Below, piece after piece: positions 16,830 to 25,271 of a DNA stretch of 64,000 nt (positions are counted from its first letter, which is position 1; each line of letters opens with the position of its first letter). The notes beneath the pieces were generated by a model, which had not been told where the DNA came from, did not search any database, and saw nothing but the letters and a program-made list of their open reading frames with translations. The translations under genes and the position numbers were made by a program. This DNA is from Mucilaginibacter sp. OK098 (GTDB lineage Bacteria; Bacteroidota; Bacteroidia; Sphingobacteriales; Sphingobacteriaceae). The DNA lies in NCBI RefSeq assembly GCF_900142915.1, contig NZ_FRCM01000001.1, forward strand, positions 744,001-808,000. The letters are read 5' to 3'.

Positions 16830-18857
16830 ATGCAAGGAATTGAGCACTATTTAAAAAGTATTTTATCTTTTTTACCAGGATTATTCCTATGCGTTGTTTT
16901 GCCTTTTTCTGTAAATGCTCAAACCGATACTGCTAAAAAGTTAAATGAGGTTAAGGTAAAAACCTCTCCAATACCTCAGGTACAAAGCATGGCGCCGATA
17001 CAACAAATTTCAGCAAATGCTTTTGATCAATACGGCGCTTTTGATGTTGCAGGTGCTATAAGAAATTTTTCAGGTGTGAATATTAAAGATTATGGCGGGA
17101 TAGGCGGTTTAAAAACGGTATCAGTAAGGGGGTTAGGAGCTAACCACACAGCAGTTTTATATGATGGAATATTGGTAAGCGATGCCGAAAACGGGCAGAT
17201 TGATCTGAGCAAGTTTAATTTAAATAATGTACAGGATATTACTTTGTTTAATGGCCAGCCTGCAACCATTTGTATGCCGGCAAGATCCTTCACAGCAGCG
17301 AGTATCCTTTCTATTAGAACTATTAAACCAGCGCTTACAGCAAATAAGCCTTACCAGGTTACTGCCGGAATAAAAGCAGGATCATTTGGGTTGATAGAAC
17401 CGTATTTACAATGGCAGCAGCGGATTAATAACAATTGGTCATTTATTGTAAATAGCTATTTCGAAGATGCAAACGGGCGATATAAATATCAAAGCAGTGG
17501 AAATGGATCAAGCTCTACACGGGACCGGCTCAATTCAGACATTTCTGCCAGGCAGGTGGACGGCGCCTTGTACTGGACAAAAAATGATAGTAATAAATTT
17601 AATCTGCATATAAATTACTACGACTCTGAAAGGGGTTTGCCCGGCGCTGTAATACTTTATAACGCAAATACTTCAAGGGAGCGTTTGTGGAACAGGGACT
17701 TTTTTATGCAGGCCGGTTATGAACGGATCTGGGCCAGTGGGCTTCATTTGTTTTTGAACACTAAATTATCCCAGAACTATCTTCGCTACCTTAATCCGGA
17801 TTTTTTGAATGAACAACACCTGTTAGATCAGCGTTTTACACAACGCGAGGTTTATCAATCTGCAGCTTTAGCTTATCATTTTGCGCCTAATTGGGAAGTT
17901 TCCTATTCAACAGACGTGGCAGTTAATGACCTGAACGTTCTTTTCAATTATCCTTATCCACTATTTCCACACCCGACAAGATTAACAATGCTAAATGTAT
18001 TGGCATCAAACTTAACCCTTGGGAAACTTCAATTAGAAGGAAGTTTATTGAATACAAATATTACTGAAACGGTTAAAGCTGGCAGGGCAGCCCCAGCACG
18101 GAATAATTTTTCGCCGACCTTATTAGCTGCTTTTAAGCCATTTGAAAATTCAGGATTTCAGTTAAGGGCCTTTTATAAGTACATATTCCGGAATCCAACA
18201 TTTGATGATCTTTATTATGGTGGAATAGGCAACCCTAACTTAAAACCGGAATTTACAAACCAATTTGATTTGGGCGCTACTTACAGCAAGGCTTTAAATG
18301 GTTTTATTGATTATATAGCATTAACCGCAGATGCCTATTATAGTCATGTAACCAATAAAATTGTATTTATCCCTAAAGATGCTTACAATGGATCTATCCA
18401 AAATTTTGGCAAAGTTGATATAAAGGGGATTGATATTAGTTTAAAAACACAAACTAAAAGCATCAGCGGATATAAGGGTTCGCTGTCATTAAATTATAGC
18501 TATCTGCAGGCGCTTAATGTTACCGATCCAACATCATCCATATATCTTAATCAATTGCCCTATACCCCAAAAAACATATTGGCTTTTAACGCAGGTATTG
18601 ATCACGGCCATATAGGGTTATATTTTAACCAGGTTATTTCGTCGTCAAGATATTATACCAATGATAATCTTCCGTATGACTATATCCCCGGATACGCTAT
18701 AAGTGATGCCTCTTTTGTTTATCACACTGTATTAAATAATAAGCCTTTGCGTGCGTCAATTGGGGTAAATAACCTTTTTGATAAAAGCTATTTTGTTGTA
18801 CAAAGCTACCCGATGCCGGGCCGCTCATTAAGACTTTCAATTCAAATAACTATATAA
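16830..18857 (+). CDS. btuB: TonB-dependent cobalamin receptor, BtuB-like
   Basis: 675 residues with a signal peptide ending SVNAQ. A plug domain follows (AGAIRNFSGVNIKDYGGIGG, VSVRGLGANHTAVLYDGI) and then a 22-strand-type beta barrel closing in ASIGVNNLFDKSYFVVQSYP and an aromatic-poor RLSIQITI end. It has no N-terminal carboxypeptidase-regulatory domain, unlike SusC proteins, and its size is that of BtuB. The cobalamin riboswitch directly upstream makes B12 or another corrinoid the most likely substrate. It is followed 13 nt later by a propeller lipoprotein and then a six-TM protein, all on one transcript. Confidence 0.88.
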   Translation: MQGIEHYLKSILSFLPGLFLCVVLPFSVNAQTDTAKKLNEVKVKTSPIPQVQSMAPIQQISANAFDQYGAFDVAGAIRNFSGVNIKDYGGIGGLKTVSVRGLGANHTAVLYDGILVSDAENGQIDLSKFNLNNVQDITLFNGQPATICMPARSFTAASILSIRTIKPALTANKPYQVTAGIKAGSFGLIEPYLQWQQRINNNWSFIVNSYFEDANGRYKYQSSGNGSSSTRDRLNSDISARQVDGALYWTKNDSNKFNLHINYYDSERGLPGAVILYNANTSRERLWNRDFFMQAGYERIWASGLHLFLNTKLSQNYLRYLNPDFLNEQHLLDQRFTQREVYQSAALAYHFAPNWEVSYSTDVAVNDLNVLFNYPYPLFPHPTRLTMLNVLASNLTLGKLQLEGSLLNTNITETVKAGRAAPARNNFSPTLLAAFKPFENSGFQLRAFYKYIFRNPTFDDLYYGGIGNPNLKPEFTNQFDLGATYSKALNGFIDYIALTADAYYSHVTNKIVFIPKDAYNGSIQNFGKVDIKGIDISLKTQTKSISGYKGSLSLNYSYLQALNVTDPTSSIYLNQLPYTPKNILAFNAGIDHGHIGLYFNQVISSSRYYTNDNLPYDYIPGYAISDASFVYHTVLNNKPLRASIGVNNLFDKSYFVVQSYPMPGRSLRLSIQITI

Positions 18858-18870
18858 ATAATCAATAATC

Positions 18871-19932
18871 ATGAAACAAATTAAACTTAGCTATTTACTT
18901 ATTGCCATAACGTTCGTAGTGACATTGGCATCGTGTCATAAAGACAAAGTTATCCCTAAAACTAATAATCCGACTGCAACCAGGGCCGGTTTGTATGTGT
19001 TAAATCAGGGCGGTTTTGGCAGCAATAACAGTACACTTACTTATTACGATTATACAACCAAACAGCTTACGGCTGATCTTTTCAGCACGGCTAATGGCGG
19101 CAGTAAAATAGGCGACACCGGCAATGATGTTGAGATTTATGGCTCTAAGATGTACATTGTCGTTAACAACTCAAACAGAGTAGATGTTGTCAACGCTAAA
19201 ACGGGTAAACTTATTAAACAGGATAGTGTGCACCAATGCAGAAGTGTAGCTTTTTACAAAGGAAATGCATTTATTACTTCGTACGATGGTAACGTAGCAG
19301 TAATGGATACTACAACCTTATCCATAAGTAAATATATTACAGTTGGTCGTAATCCTGAGCAATTAGTGGTTTCGAACGACAAATTGTATGTAGCCAATTC
19401 TGGTGGTTTAAGCTTTGGCAATCCGGATAAAACCGTTTCGGTGATTGATTTAACCTCGTTAGCTGAAACAAAAAAAATAACGGTAACAGCTAATCCCGTA
19501 TCTCTTGCTGCTGATACATATGGAAATGTATATGTTATATCATTGGGCGATTTTGCAAGCGTACAGGGAGGCATCACCGTAATTGATAATAAAACAGATG
19601 CTGTAAAATCACAATTCGCACCATCCCTGGGTTATAATATACCAATAGCTGCACAGGGTGATTATGTTTATTACGTTACGGCTGATAATAAGATTGCAGT
19701 ATATAATGCGAAAACACAAACCGCTGCGCAAGCTAATTTTATAACTGACGGAACGGTTATCACTACCCCTTATACATTGGCTGCCGATGCTTTAAGCGGT
19801 GAAATATTTGTTACCGATGCAAAAGATTATTCATCAAACGGTACTTTATACGCTTTTGATAAAACCGGTAAGCTGGAGTATTCAATTGTAGTTGGTATAA
19901 ATCCCGGTAAAATTGCTTTCGTGAATAAATAA
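18871..19932 (+). CDS. Surface beta-propeller lipoprotein, BtuG-like corrinoid-binding candidate
   Basis: 353 residues with lipobox VTLASCHKD (Cys22). The mature part is a YncE/DUF5074-type propeller with repeating blades: GLYVLNQGGFGSNNSTLTYYD, DVEIYGSKMYIVVNNSNRVDVV, NPEQLVVSNDKLYVANSG, NPVSLAADTYGNVYVIS. Bacteroides BtuG is a seven-bladed lipoprotein propeller that sits on BtuB and captures B12 with extreme affinity; this gene has the same fold class, lipidation and position after btuB. Function by homology and context, not proven for this sequence. Confidence 0.75.
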   Translation: MKQIKLSYLLIAITFVVTLASCHKDKVIPKTNNPTATRAGLYVLNQGGFGSNNSTLTYYDYTTKQLTADLFSTANGGSKIGDTGNDVEIYGSKMYIVVNNSNRVDVVNAKTGKLIKQDSVHQCRSVAFYKGNAFITSYDGNVAVMDTTTLSISKYITVGRNPEQLVVSNDKLYVANSGGLSFGNPDKTVSVIDLTSLAETKKITVTANPVSLAADTYGNVYVISLGDFASVQGGITVIDNKTDAVKSQFAPSLGYNIPIAAQGDYVYYVTADNKIAVYNAKTQTAAQANFITDGTVITTPYTLAADALSGEIFVTDAKDYSSNGTLYAFDKTGKLEYSIVVGINPGKIAFVNK

Positions 19933-19995
19933 GAAGAATAAAATATTGATTTTATTTAAGCGGATAATGTGTAATTTTACTTCATAATTTAAATT

Positions 19996-20571
19996 ATGTC
20001 ACTACAAAAATTAAATACCCGCACAATCGTGCTTATCCTGATGATCCTGGCGGCAACTGCTATGCGTTTGCTTAGTTATAAATATCCATATATACTAAGC
20101 AATTTTACGCCGGTTGGTGCAATAGCATTATTTGGCGGCGCTTATTTTAGCCCCAAATGGAAGGCTTATATTGTAGTATTGATATCCTTGTTCTTAAGCG
20201 ATATAGTTATCAATTATCTATATACTTCAAAATGGGTGTTATGGTATAACGGTTCTTTTTGGGTGTATTTAACGTTTGCTATAATGGTGTTTATAGGCAG
20301 TCAAATAAAGAAAGCAAATATTGCCAATGTAGCTATAGCATCTTTAGTTTCTGTTTGTGTGCATTGGTTAATAATTGATATGCCGTGGTTATATGGAACG
20401 CTATATCCACATAATTTATCTGGCTATGGCCAGTCATTGGTAGCGGCAATTCCTTTTGAACGAAACATGGTTTTGGGCGACATTGTATTTTGTGCCGTAT
20501 TGTTCGGCGGTTTTGAGCTGGCAAAAAGCAAATACACAGTTTTACGTAGCCAAAAAGAGCTGACTGTTTAA
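19996..20571 (+). CDS. Six-TM membrane protein (DUF6580-like), candidate inner-membrane corrinoid transporter
   Basis: 191 residues, about six membrane helices (near residues 10-27, 38-56, 60-80, 88-105, 110-130 and 158-178). It resembles the DUF6580 family, whose size, topology and opening (TAMRLLSYKYPYILSNFTPVGA, FGGAYF) recall the S subunits of ECF transporters. It is the third gene under the cobalamin riboswitch, 63 nt after the btuG-like gene, and no btuCDF is present in the window. By analogy with the solitary S component BtuM it could carry B12 across the inner membrane. A Cys-His pair (VSVCVHW) is a possible cobalt ligand. Function is inference. Confidence 0.6.
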   Translation: MSLQKLNTRTIVLILMILAATAMRLLSYKYPYILSNFTPVGAIALFGGAYFSPKWKAYIVVLISLFLSDIVINYLYTSKWVLWYNGSFWVYLTFAIMVFIGSQIKKANIANVAIASLVSVCVHWLIIDMPWLYGTLYPHNLSGYGQSLVAAIPFERNMVLGDIVFCAVLFGGFELAKSKYTVLRSQKELTV

Positions 20572-20591
20572 CATAAGAATATTTTATTGTG

Positions 20592-20622
20592 AAAAGCGGC
20601 TCTGTAAAGGGCCGCTTTTTTT
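20592..20622 (+). terminator. Intrinsic terminator of the B12 operon
   Basis: AAAAGCGGC, a ten-base loop, GCCGCTTTT and further T residues, 20 nt after the stop of the six-TM protein gene. It marks the 3' end of the btuB operon. Confidence 0.85.
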
Positions 20623-20640
20623 ATGGGATAGAAATAGATC

Positions 20641-20734
20641 GTAGAGACACAATACTTTGTGTCTCTGACAAGGAAAAATGCAGATATATAGATTCAATAA
20701 TATAATTCAGAGATGTAAAGTATTGCGTCTCTAC
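20641..20734. repeat. 94-bp MITE-like element abutting the sirtuin start
   Basis: The ends are 18-bp inverted repeats with one mismatch: GTAGAGACACAATACTTT at 20641-20658 and its complement at 20717-20734. The left end extends into a 10-bp hairpin (20643-20666). The right end stops one base before the ATG of the sirtuin gene. It belongs to the same family as 6240-6364 and 30141-30168. Confidence 0.65.
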
Positions 20735-20735
20735 A

Positions 20736-21428
20736 ATGAAAAACATGAAAAAGATCGTAGTATTAACCGGCGCTGGTATAAGCGCCGAGAGTGGTTTAAA
20801 AACTTTCAGAGATAGCGATGGACTGTGGGAGGGATATAACATTGAAGATGTGGCAACCCCGGAGGCCTGGAAACGAAACCCTGAATTGGTTCAGGATTTT
20901 TATAACCAGCGCCGTAAATCAGTTATTGAAGCAAAACCCAATGAAGCCCATTATGCACTGGCCAGGCTCGAAGAAAAATTTGACGTAACCATCATCACTC
21001 AAAATATTGATGACCTGCATGAGCGCGCAGGCTCAATCAATGTGGTGCACCTGCACGGAATTATAACCAGATCGCAATCAAGCAGGAAACCAGATCTTAC
21101 TTACCCAATTAATGGCTGGGAACTAAAGATGGGCGATAAATGTGAATTTGGCTCACAGCTAAGAGCACATGTAGTTTGGTTTGGCGAAGCTGTGCCGATG
21201 ATTGAAAAGGCAGCGCAGATTTGCACCCGGGCAGATCTTTTTATTTTGATAGGCACCTCGTTAGCCGTATATCCGGCAGCTGGTCTGGTCGATTATGTGC
21301 CGCGTAATACGCCTAAATATATTGTGGATCCCAAAATTCCTCACATGAACACGGATAGTTCCTTTATTAAGATAGAGGAAAAGGCTACAGTAGGCGTAAA
21401 AATGCTTGCAGATAAACTATTAGGATAA
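20736..21428 (+). CDS. cobB: Sir2-family NAD-dependent protein deacylase
   Basis: 230 residues. NAD-binding GAGISAESG at 12-20, QNID at 89-92 and catalytic His107 in VVHLHG are all present. Y56 and R59 (FYNQRR) match the class III pair that reads succinyl or malonyl lysine in CobB/SIRT5. The zinc module is reduced: only one Cys occurs in the region after HLHG, so this is a zinc-less variant. It removes acyl groups from lysines and makes nicotinamide and O-acyl-ADP-ribose. The ATG at 20736 abuts a repeat element; the second ATG at 20745 is an equal candidate. It is flanked by unrelated genes. Confidence 0.88.
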   Translation: MKNMKKIVVLTGAGISAESGLKTFRDSDGLWEGYNIEDVATPEAWKRNPELVQDFYNQRRKSVIEAKPNEAHYALARLEEKFDVTIITQNIDDLHERAGSINVVHLHGIITRSQSSRKPDLTYPINGWELKMGDKCEFGSQLRAHVVWFGEAVPMIEKAAQICTRADLFILIGTSLAVYPAAGLVDYVPRNTPKYIVDPKIPHMNTDSSFIKIEEKATVGVKMLADKLLG

Positions 21429-22037
21429 TTTCATACTAAATAAAGTGCTCCAGGAACCATCTAAAAATTATTAACTAATAACTTAGTGTATAATATATAA
21501 TTATTTATATGCTTATTTTTTGCTTCTATATAATAATATGTAAATAAATTTCTAATAAACTATCATTAGTAAATCTATTTTTTAATAAACATGTCATTTT
21601 TTATTGAAAAATTCAATAATTTTAATACTTGTATGCAATATATTAATTATTTACTGATTGATTTTGCTAATTAGTTATACACTAAGTATAAATAATTGTT
21701 GTTTGTATTTTATTTCTTATCAATTCATATTTTAGTGTAAAAAAATTAAATAAAATCATTAATATTTTGTCTTTTTTATTTTAAAACGATTTTATTTGAA
21801 ATATTATTGACTATAAATGATTTTTATTGAAGATAATAAAGGTACTTATGACACTAATTATTGTAATCATAGCAAAAAAGGCATGCTGATTATAAAAATT
21901 CAATAATTTTACGTCATTAATCACTTGGTTTTTTAATAGTAAAGTAAAAGTTTAGCAACTATTTGTAATGTAATTGTTACAAGATAAATTGGGGCCGTAC
22001 TTACTTATTAACTATTAACTAACTAAACGATTTAAGA
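21429..22037. other. 609-bp AT-rich gap upstream of susC, no gene seen
   Basis: Very AT-rich, with long A/T runs and no reading frame worth calling. It holds a 13-bp inverted pair, ACTTAGTGTATAA at 21481-21493 and its complement at 21675-21687, and a short palindrome GTAATTGTTAC near 21969. It presumably carries the SusC/SusD promoter, but I could not place a convincing TTG / TAnnTTTG pair. Confidence 0.5.
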
Positions 22038-25000
22038 ATGAAGAAAAATTTACTTCACGGTATTTTCTTTCTTTTGCTTTTTGTAGCCGGCAATTCTGCC
22101 TATGCGCAAACCCGTACCGTAAGCGGAACGGTTACTGCAAAAGACGATGGCTTACCTATCCCCGGGGTAAGCGTAGTAGCAAAAGGTTACAAAACCGGAA
22201 CCCAAACCTCAGTCCAGGGAAAATTCACTTTAAACCTTCCTTCGGAAGCAACTACATTAACATTTACTTTTATTGGTTACCAAAAGGTAGACTTGCCTAT
22301 CCCTGCCAGCGGAGTTATTAATGTTGTAATGAACAATGACTTTAAACAACTAAATGAAGTAGTTGTAACAGGTTCGGGTGTGGCTACAAGTAAAGCAAAA
22401 CTGGGCATTGCCGTTGAATCGGTTTCAGGCAAAGCCCTAACATCATCACCGCAAGCATCAATAGACCAGGGATTGATAGGTCAAATTCCCGGTGCACAGA
22501 TTTCTTCCGTTGATGGCACTCCTGGTGCAAAAACCAACATTATCCTTAGAGGTATTAATACTGTTCAGGGCAGTACTTCGCCAATGATATTGGTGGATGG
22601 GGTTGAATCCCGAACAACGGATCTAAGCCAACTGGATCCGGCTACTGTTGATCATATTGAAATTGTACAGGGTGCGGCGGCTTCAACAATTTATGGTGCA
22701 CAGGGTGCAAATGGTGTTATACAGGTATTTACCAAAAAAGGAAAAATAGGTAAAACCCGGATAGACGTTTCATCAAGTTACAGCGGCAGCGATTATATAA
22801 ATCATGGGGATGTTCACCAGGCAAAATTGAGCAGCTTTAAAGTTGATGCCAACGGAATTTTCATTGATGCCAGCGGAAACCCTATTGTAAGAAACCAGGA
22901 TGGCAGGTATCTTGGGATCCAGTGGGCTTATGGAGCAGATGCGGCAAATGGCCACCCTACGGCTATGTCAAATCCTTTAAACATTGCGCATCAGCAATAT
23001 GGAACAAACTTAAAGTATTATGACCACCTGGCACAGCTATTTAAAACAGCTTACACAAGTAATAACAGTGCAGCCATTTCTGGCGCAACAGAAAAATCTG
23101 ATTATAGCTTAACGCTTTCCAATAATCACCAGCAAAGTAATATCAGGAACAACGGTTATAACGACAGGACAAACCTAACCGCAAATATAGGGGCTGAACT
23201 GTTTAAAGGCTTTACTATCCGCTCTGTAACACAACTCATCTATACTAAAAATACCGTAAATCCCAATTATGGAATAGGTAATGCAGGTGGGATATTTGAT
23301 GTATTAAATGCATCGCCTTTTTATGATTTTAATCAGAAAAACCCTGATGGGAGTTATCCCTTATCATTAAACTCAGGTACAGTGAGCGTAAATGGATCAA
23401 ACCCTAATTATTATACGCAATGGGCAAACCGCGTATCTAACCGCGAAGATCTTTTGCAAAGCATACAGGCAGATTATAAGATAAATAAATTTATAACGTT
23501 GAACGCCAAGTACGGCCTTAACTATCAGCATACTGAGCAAAACACTATTTACAAAAACCAGGCTGCTACACTTACAGCAATAGATCTTGGTTCGTACTAT
23601 GGCGCTTATGCTTCTGATCCTAATGGTGAGCTTGATAAAAATACCAGCAGTACTGTTTTTCAAAACTTTAACGGTTCGGCAGTTATTAAAACCGATTTTG
23701 AAAAGGATTTTCATATCAATTTACCTATAACAACAAGTACCCTATTAGGGTATGATTACAGGAAAAATGTAGATAAACAATTTAATACCTATGGTTTAGA
23801 GCTACCGGTTTATGCTATCTATAATTTTAATCAAACATCAACCCAGGCAGTATCCTTTGATTACACTACTCCATTTATCACCTATGGCTTTATATTAAAC
23901 CAGAAAATTGATTTTGGCGATTATGGCGGTGTAGCGGGTGGTTTCAGAAGTGATTACTCTTCAGCTTTTGGCGGCGGTTCAAAACCCTTCACTTTTCCTG
24001 ATGTAAATGGATATATCAGGCCTTCATCTTTTGATTTTTGGAAAAACTCGGGTATTGGAGCTGCAATTCCTGAATTTAAGATAAGAGGTGGTTTTGGCGA
24101 AGCCGGTACGCAGCCACAGCCATTTGACAGGTATCCAACTATAAATCCTACAAATTTGGGTTCATCGTTAACATTTAATCTGCCAACTTCGCTGGCTAAC
24201 CCTGATCTGAAGGTTGAGGTTTCAAAGGAATATGAAATCGGTACCGATTTTTCTATAAAAGGTGCTTCAGGTAACTGGTTTAGTGAAATTAACGTAAGCG
24301 GCACTTATTGGAGTCGTAAAGCTAATAATGTTATTTATAGCATAAATACAGCTCCTTCAACGGGTGGTACTCAAATAAAAACCAACGCTATTGGTCTTTC
24401 ATCACATGGTTTCCAGGCGTCGCTAAATCTTGGCATATTAAGAACCAGGGATTTTAACTGGAATTTCACCACCAACTTCAGTAACCAAACTACAACAATA
24501 ACCAGCACAAGCGGGCCGCCAATTATTCTTTCTACAGCTGCCGGAAGCACCCAGTTAGCCTTGGTTGCAGGTCAAAAAATTGGCCAGATTTATGGTAATA
24601 AAGCATTAACAAGCCTGAATGAAAAAAATAGTGCAGGTGTGCCATATATACTTCCTGCTGATTATGGTAAATACACAATTGTTGATGGCCGGGTTGTTAA
24701 TATTGCTACAAAAGGGATTCAATTTGCAAATGAGGCTAGCTCATTTGGCGATCCAAACCCTAAATTCAACGCGTCATTTATAAATAACTTTACTTATAAA
24801 TCGCTTTCATTCGGTTTCCAATTCGACTGGGTTTATGGCAGTCATCTTTATAACCAGACAAAAGAATGGCAGTACAGGGATGGGATTAGCGGCGATTATG
24901 ATAAAGCGGTTAATATCGGCGGCACATCAGGAGCCTATACGGCCTATTATAGAAGTGCTTATGCAGACATTATCGGTGGCGTAAACGGTGCAAGGGATGG

Positions 25001-25271
25001 CACTAAAGATTATTTTTATGAAGGCGCTTCTTTCTTAAGATTAAGGAATATTTATCTTGGTTATGATTTCTCCAAATATCTTAACAGTAAGATATTCAGA
25101 AGAGCGGTTTTAACATTTACAGGTCGTAACCTCTTAACCTTTACCAAGTACACAGGTTTTGATCCCGAAATCAGCTCTGGTTCATCTAACTCACCATTTG
25201 ACAGGGGAGTGGATCATGATTCAATGCCTAACAGTAAATCATACCAGATCGGTTTAAACCTTGGATTTTAA
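22038..25271 (+). CDS. SusC/RagA-family TonB-linked outer-membrane transporter
   Basis: 1077 residues. Signal peptide ending SAYAQ, then a carboxypeptidase-D regulatory-like domain (TVSGTVTAKDDGLPIPGVSV to about residue 98), then the plug (NEVVVTGSG, IILRGINTVQGSTSPMILVDG, IEIVQGAAASTIYGAQGANG), then a large beta barrel ending in KSYQIGLNLGF. It forms a lid-and-barrel complex with the following SusD lipoprotein and imports oligomers using TonB energy. No glycosidase, protease, sigma or anti-sigma gene is adjacent, so the substrate cannot be read from context. The stop overlaps the next start as TAATG. Confidence 0.95.
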   Translation: MKKNLLHGIFFLLLFVAGNSAYAQTRTVSGTVTAKDDGLPIPGVSVVAKGYKTGTQTSVQGKFTLNLPSEATTLTFTFIGYQKVDLPIPASGVINVVMNNDFKQLNEVVVTGSGVATSKAKLGIAVESVSGKALTSSPQASIDQGLIGQIPGAQISSVDGTPGAKTNIILRGINTVQGSTSPMILVDGVESRTTDLSQLDPATVDHIEIVQGAAASTIYGAQGANGVIQVFTKKGKIGKTRIDVSSSYSGSDYINHGDVHQAKLSSFKVDANGIFIDASGNPIVRNQDGRYLGIQWAYGADAANGHPTAMSNPLNIAHQQYGTNLKYYDHLAQLFKTAYTSNNSAAISGATEKSDYSLTLSNNHQQSNIRNNGYNDRTNLTANIGAELFKGFTIRSVTQLIYTKNTVNPNYGIGNAGGIFDVLNASPFYDFNQKNPDGSYPLSLNSGTVSVNGSNPNYYTQWANRVSNREDLLQSIQADYKINKFITLNAKYGLNYQHTEQNTIYKNQAATLTAIDLGSYYGAYASDPNGELDKNTSSTVFQNFNGSAVIKTDFEKDFHINLPITTSTLLGYDYRKNVDKQFNTYGLELPVYAIYNFNQTSTQAVSFDYTTPFITYGFILNQKIDFGDYGGVAGGFRSDYSSAFGGGSKPFTFPDVNGYIRPSSFDFWKNSGIGAAIPEFKIRGGFGEAGTQPQPFDRYPTINPTNLGSSLTFNLPTSLANPDLKVEVSKEYEIGTDFSIKGASGNWFSEINVSGTYWSRKANNVIYSINTAPSTGGTQIKTNAIGLSSHGFQASLNLGILRTRDFNWNFTTNFSNQTTTITSTSGPPIILSTAAGSTQLALVAGQKIGQIYGNKALTSLNEKNSAGVPYILPADYGKYTIVDGRVVNIATKGIQFANEASSFGDPNPKFNASFINNFTYKSLSFGFQFDWVYGSHLYNQTKEWQYRDGISGDYDKAVNIGGTSGAYTAYYRSAYADIIGGVNGARDGTKDYFYEGASFLRLRNIYLGYDFSKYLNSKIFRRAVLTFTGRNLLTFTKYTGFDPEISSGSSNSPFDRGVDHDSMPNSKSYQIGLNLGF

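Noticed and set aside
16830..18857. SusC-family receptor
   Set aside because: No carboxypeptidase-regulatory domain, too short, no SusD next to it, and a cobalamin riboswitch upstream.
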